Assembly: GCF_900142705.1 (NCBI RefSeq) | Contig: NZ_FRBV01000003.1 | Span: 186,001 to 250,000, forward strand | Length of the DNA stretch: 64,000 nucleotides | Direction: 5' to 3' | From: Nitrosospira sp. Nsp11 | GTDB taxonomy: Bacteria; Pseudomonadota; Gammaproteobacteria; Burkholderiales; Nitrosomonadaceae | Part shown: positions 62,256 through 64,000 of the stretch, in pieces | Layout of the letters: every line of letters begins with the position of its first letter | How positions within the stretch are numbered: position 1 is the stretch's first letter | Made by a program: the position numbers and the translations under genes | The notes under the pieces: generated by a model | Databases searched by the model: none | Told to the model about the DNA's origin: nothing | Seen by the model: the letters and a program-made list of their open reading frames with translations, nothing else

Positions 62256-63185
62256 TCAGTCATTTGATAGCGCTGCGGCCAGGGTAAGAGGCAAGCCCGG
62301 CAATGGCAGATCGAGCTTCTCTTTTCCACCCATAAAGATTTGCGCCAATGAGATAGCCAGTTTTTGAGCACAGACCATTACAGGGGTAGCACCCACGCTG
62401 GTTTGCATATCATCGTAAAGAGTTCTTACTAATGCCCGCTTACTCTCTGGCGTGACGAGGTTTTCACCCTGCTTTTGCAGTTGCCAGACTTTCAGGTCAA
62501 TCATAGGCCGGAAGGGCTCCAGTAAGTCATCCACCAATCGCATGGCATTCCCTTCGTTACTGTGGTGCAGCCCTAAAGTAGGGTGAAGTCCTGCGGCAAC
62601 CACAGCGCGTGCAGTGGCAGCGCGCAAGATCGTATAACCATAGTTGAGCATAGCGTTGAGTCCTCCCGCTTGCTGATCGCGGCGGAAGTCGTTACCGAAT
62701 AGCAATCCCCAGTAACGTCGTGCTCCTTGGGCTTCAAGATTGTCCGGGTCGCCGGAACGCACCCTCCTAATCAAGGAAGAAAGTGGAATATCCGGAGCAC
62801 CAGTAGCTTCGAGCGCAGCGGCCTGCTGCTGGAGCTTGGATTTGACGATCTCTGCCCATAGACGTTTTATCAGTGGCTGGCTAGCAGCGACCTGCGCATC
62901 GAATCGCTTGGCTTGCTGGTAGTTGCCATCAATAGTCCACAGCATTCCTACTACATTGTGATTCGCTGCGCACAGCACAAAAGGCACGCCGCGCTCAGCC
63001 AATGCCACTAAGAGGTTGTTTGTATAACTCAGACCATGGGCATTGGCAATAACGGCGGCGATGTCATCCAGCGGCACTTGCCCCAGCTCCTTGCGATCAC
63101 CTTCAGTATCCCGTATTACAAGAAAACCACGAGAGAGGAATAAGTGTCTCCGGTCATCGGCCACCTCGACAATTCGACCGATCAC
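62256..63185 (-). CDS. cas1: CRISPR-associated endonuclease Cas1, type II-C
   Basis: 309 residues. Integrase of new spacers. Metal-binding residues are visible as Glu in NLEAQGARRYW, His in LGLHHSNEGNA and the acidic group in RLVDDLLEPFRPMIDL. Complete gene: starts three bases after the cas9 stop and is followed directly by cas2. Confidence 0.96.
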   Translation of the reverse strand: MIGRIVEVADDRRHLFLSRGFLVIRDTEGDRKELGQVPLDDIAAVIANAHGLSYTNNLLVALAERGVPFVLCAANHNVVGMLWTIDGNYQQAKRFDAQVAASQPLIKRLWAEIVKSKLQQQAAALEATGAPDIPLSSLIRRVRSGDPDNLEAQGARRYWGLLFGNDFRRDQQAGGLNAMLNYGYTILRAATARAVVAAGLHPTLGLHHSNEGNAMRLVDDLLEPFRPMIDLKVWQLQKQGENLVTPESKRALVRTLYDDMQTSVGATPVMVCAQKLAISLAQIFMGGKEKLDLPLPGLPLTLAAALSND

Positions 63186-63188
63186 CTA

Positions 63189-64000
63189 TTAATCCTTGAA
63201 ACCAGGATTACGGAGCTCACCGATGGGAGAAATGGTTACTCGCCGGGCTTTTCCTCGCCGCAAGTCTTCAATACCTATTTGTGAAAGCACAAACTGATCT
63301 CCCAACGCGAGCACGTCCTCAGCCGTCAGTATGACTTCAGTCTTCTCATTCTTCAGCTTCAAACGAGCTTTTCGCCTGGCTTCATATCTACCGCTGATAT
63401 TTGCTTCATTCAGTTCAGTAAATGTCGTACCGCCCTGTACACTCATTTTAACCACTTGGAGCAATCTGTTTTTGCCTTTGAAATGAGCAAGAATCGTGTC
63501 GCCAGGCATCAGTTTTGTAATGAGCGTGCCATCGGCTGTTGCCAGTTTTACAGTACGCATGCGTTTTAGGACCGCTAAGGAATCTTCCTTTCCCCAACCA
63601 AGATCACGTGCCAATAAATAAGCTTTATATGTCGGGATGACCTCCATTACCCATCCCCCAGTTGCCTGCTTGAGAATTTCCATGCAGTAATTGCCATCCG
63701 GCGCATAGCCTTTGTAGGCACGGCTTTTACCGTTGATATCTAGTCCGTGCCGGTTAGTCTGTCCCGGCTCCGTAATTGGGACGATATATTCAACCATTCT
63801 TCCTTTTTCGCCTTCGCCGTTTTTTTTCTGAACAATTGATCCGTCCCGCCGGATACCGTAGCTTGTTTCCTTGAACATGGATCCCTCGAAACTGTGGTCG
63901 GGTTTGTGGCTGACTAAAACATGCTCGATGGCGCGTTTGACATGCTCCCGATAGTTTTCCCATGGCAGCGGCATTTTTTCAACAAGACGATTGAGGTGTT
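63189..64000 (-). CDS. cas9: Cas9 (type II-C), C-terminal part cut by right window edge
   Basis: About 270 residues from the window edge to the stop at 63189; the frame stays open beyond an internal ATG at 63974 (the text before reads HLNRLVEK), so this is the end of a longer gene. The part present covers the end of RuvC and the wedge/PAM-interacting region: LPWENYREHVKRAIEH, then VSHKPDHSFEGSMFKETSYG, YCMEILKQATGGWVMEVIPT, and the closing VTISPIGELRNPGF that is typical of II-C Cas9 ends. The HNH and RuvC I-II motifs lie outside. Gene order cas9-cas1-cas2-array is the II-C order, with no csn2 or cas4. Confidence 0.93.
   Translation of the reverse strand, partial: HLNRLVEKMPLPWENYREHVKRAIEHVLVSHKPDHSFEGSMFKETSYGIRRDGSIVQKKNGEGEKGRMVEYIVPITEPGQTNRHGLDINGKSRAYKGYAPDGNYCMEILKQATGGWVMEVIPTYKAYLLARDLGWGKEDSLAVLKRMRTVKLATADGTLITKLMPGDTILAHFKGKNRLLQVVKMSVQGGTTFTELNEANISGRYEARRKARLKLKNEKTEVILTAEDVLALGDQFVLSQIGIEDLRRGKARRVTISPIGELRNPGFKD

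Overview
The window looks like the chromosome of a betaproteobacterium, most likely an ammonia oxidiser of the Nitrosospira/Nitrosomonas group. This is inferred from the sucrose synthase / sucrose-phosphate synthase / fructokinase cluster, the many c-type cytochromes, the hopanoid-type epimerase and general protein style; no rRNA or marker gene settles it. No tRNA or rRNA gene was seen.

Layout. 1-4.7 kb (minus): sucrose metabolism operon (fructokinase, sucrose-phosphate synthase with fused phosphatase, sucrose synthase cut by the left edge). 5-8.2 kb: ubiE, a DUF971 protein, an FAD oxidoreductase and a DUF1269 protein. 8.4-13.3 kb (plus): glutathione-dependent formaldehyde oxidation (frmA, fghA), prfB with its programmed frameshift, lysS. 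13.5-20.5 kb (plus): a copper-handling cassette behind one strong promoter with a CsoR-like operator: HMA/TauE-SafE-like membrane protein, copA, copZ, csoR, two multiheme cytochromes and a small periplasmic protein. 20.7-26.1 kb (minus): hpnA-like epimerase, a membrane-associated MutS-like ATPase, tolC, pcm-like methyltransferase. 26.1-33.5 kb (plus, except the rhodanese): TPP riboswitch and thiC, uppP, rhodanese, glnA, Sel1 lipoprotein, antiporter. 33.7-47.5 kb: lapA-like gene, pbpG, then a large signalling block (GGDEF-EAL hybrid, receiver, a histidine kinase split by a one-base frameshift, REC-GGDEF protein, BarA-like hybrid kinase) interrupted by an ExbB/ExbD/TonB-like cassette. 48-53.9 kb: S9 peptidase, a frameshifted recQ, a membrane protein and an O-methyltransferase. 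54-58.5 kb: accessory region with small genes, a 150-bp MITE-like palindrome, an AT-rich ATP-grasp gene, a glycosyltransferase and an apparently orphan sigma-54 promoter. 58.5-64 kb: RoxA-like diheme cytochrome, an IS21 transposase remnant, and a type II-C CRISPR-Cas locus (22 repeats / 21 spacers, cas2, cas1, C-terminal part of cas9 running off the right edge).

The most interesting signals are the CRISPR array whose repeats end in an extended -10-like box, the MITE-like element, a recurring CTGTA-N6-TACAG palindrome (one copy sits directly after the orphan sigma-54 promoter), the two single-base frameshifts (histidine kinase, recQ), the copper operator placed between -35 and -10, and the thiC riboswitch with a hairpin that hides the ribosome binding site. 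None of these proves a wholly new system; the reasons and tests are given in the findings.
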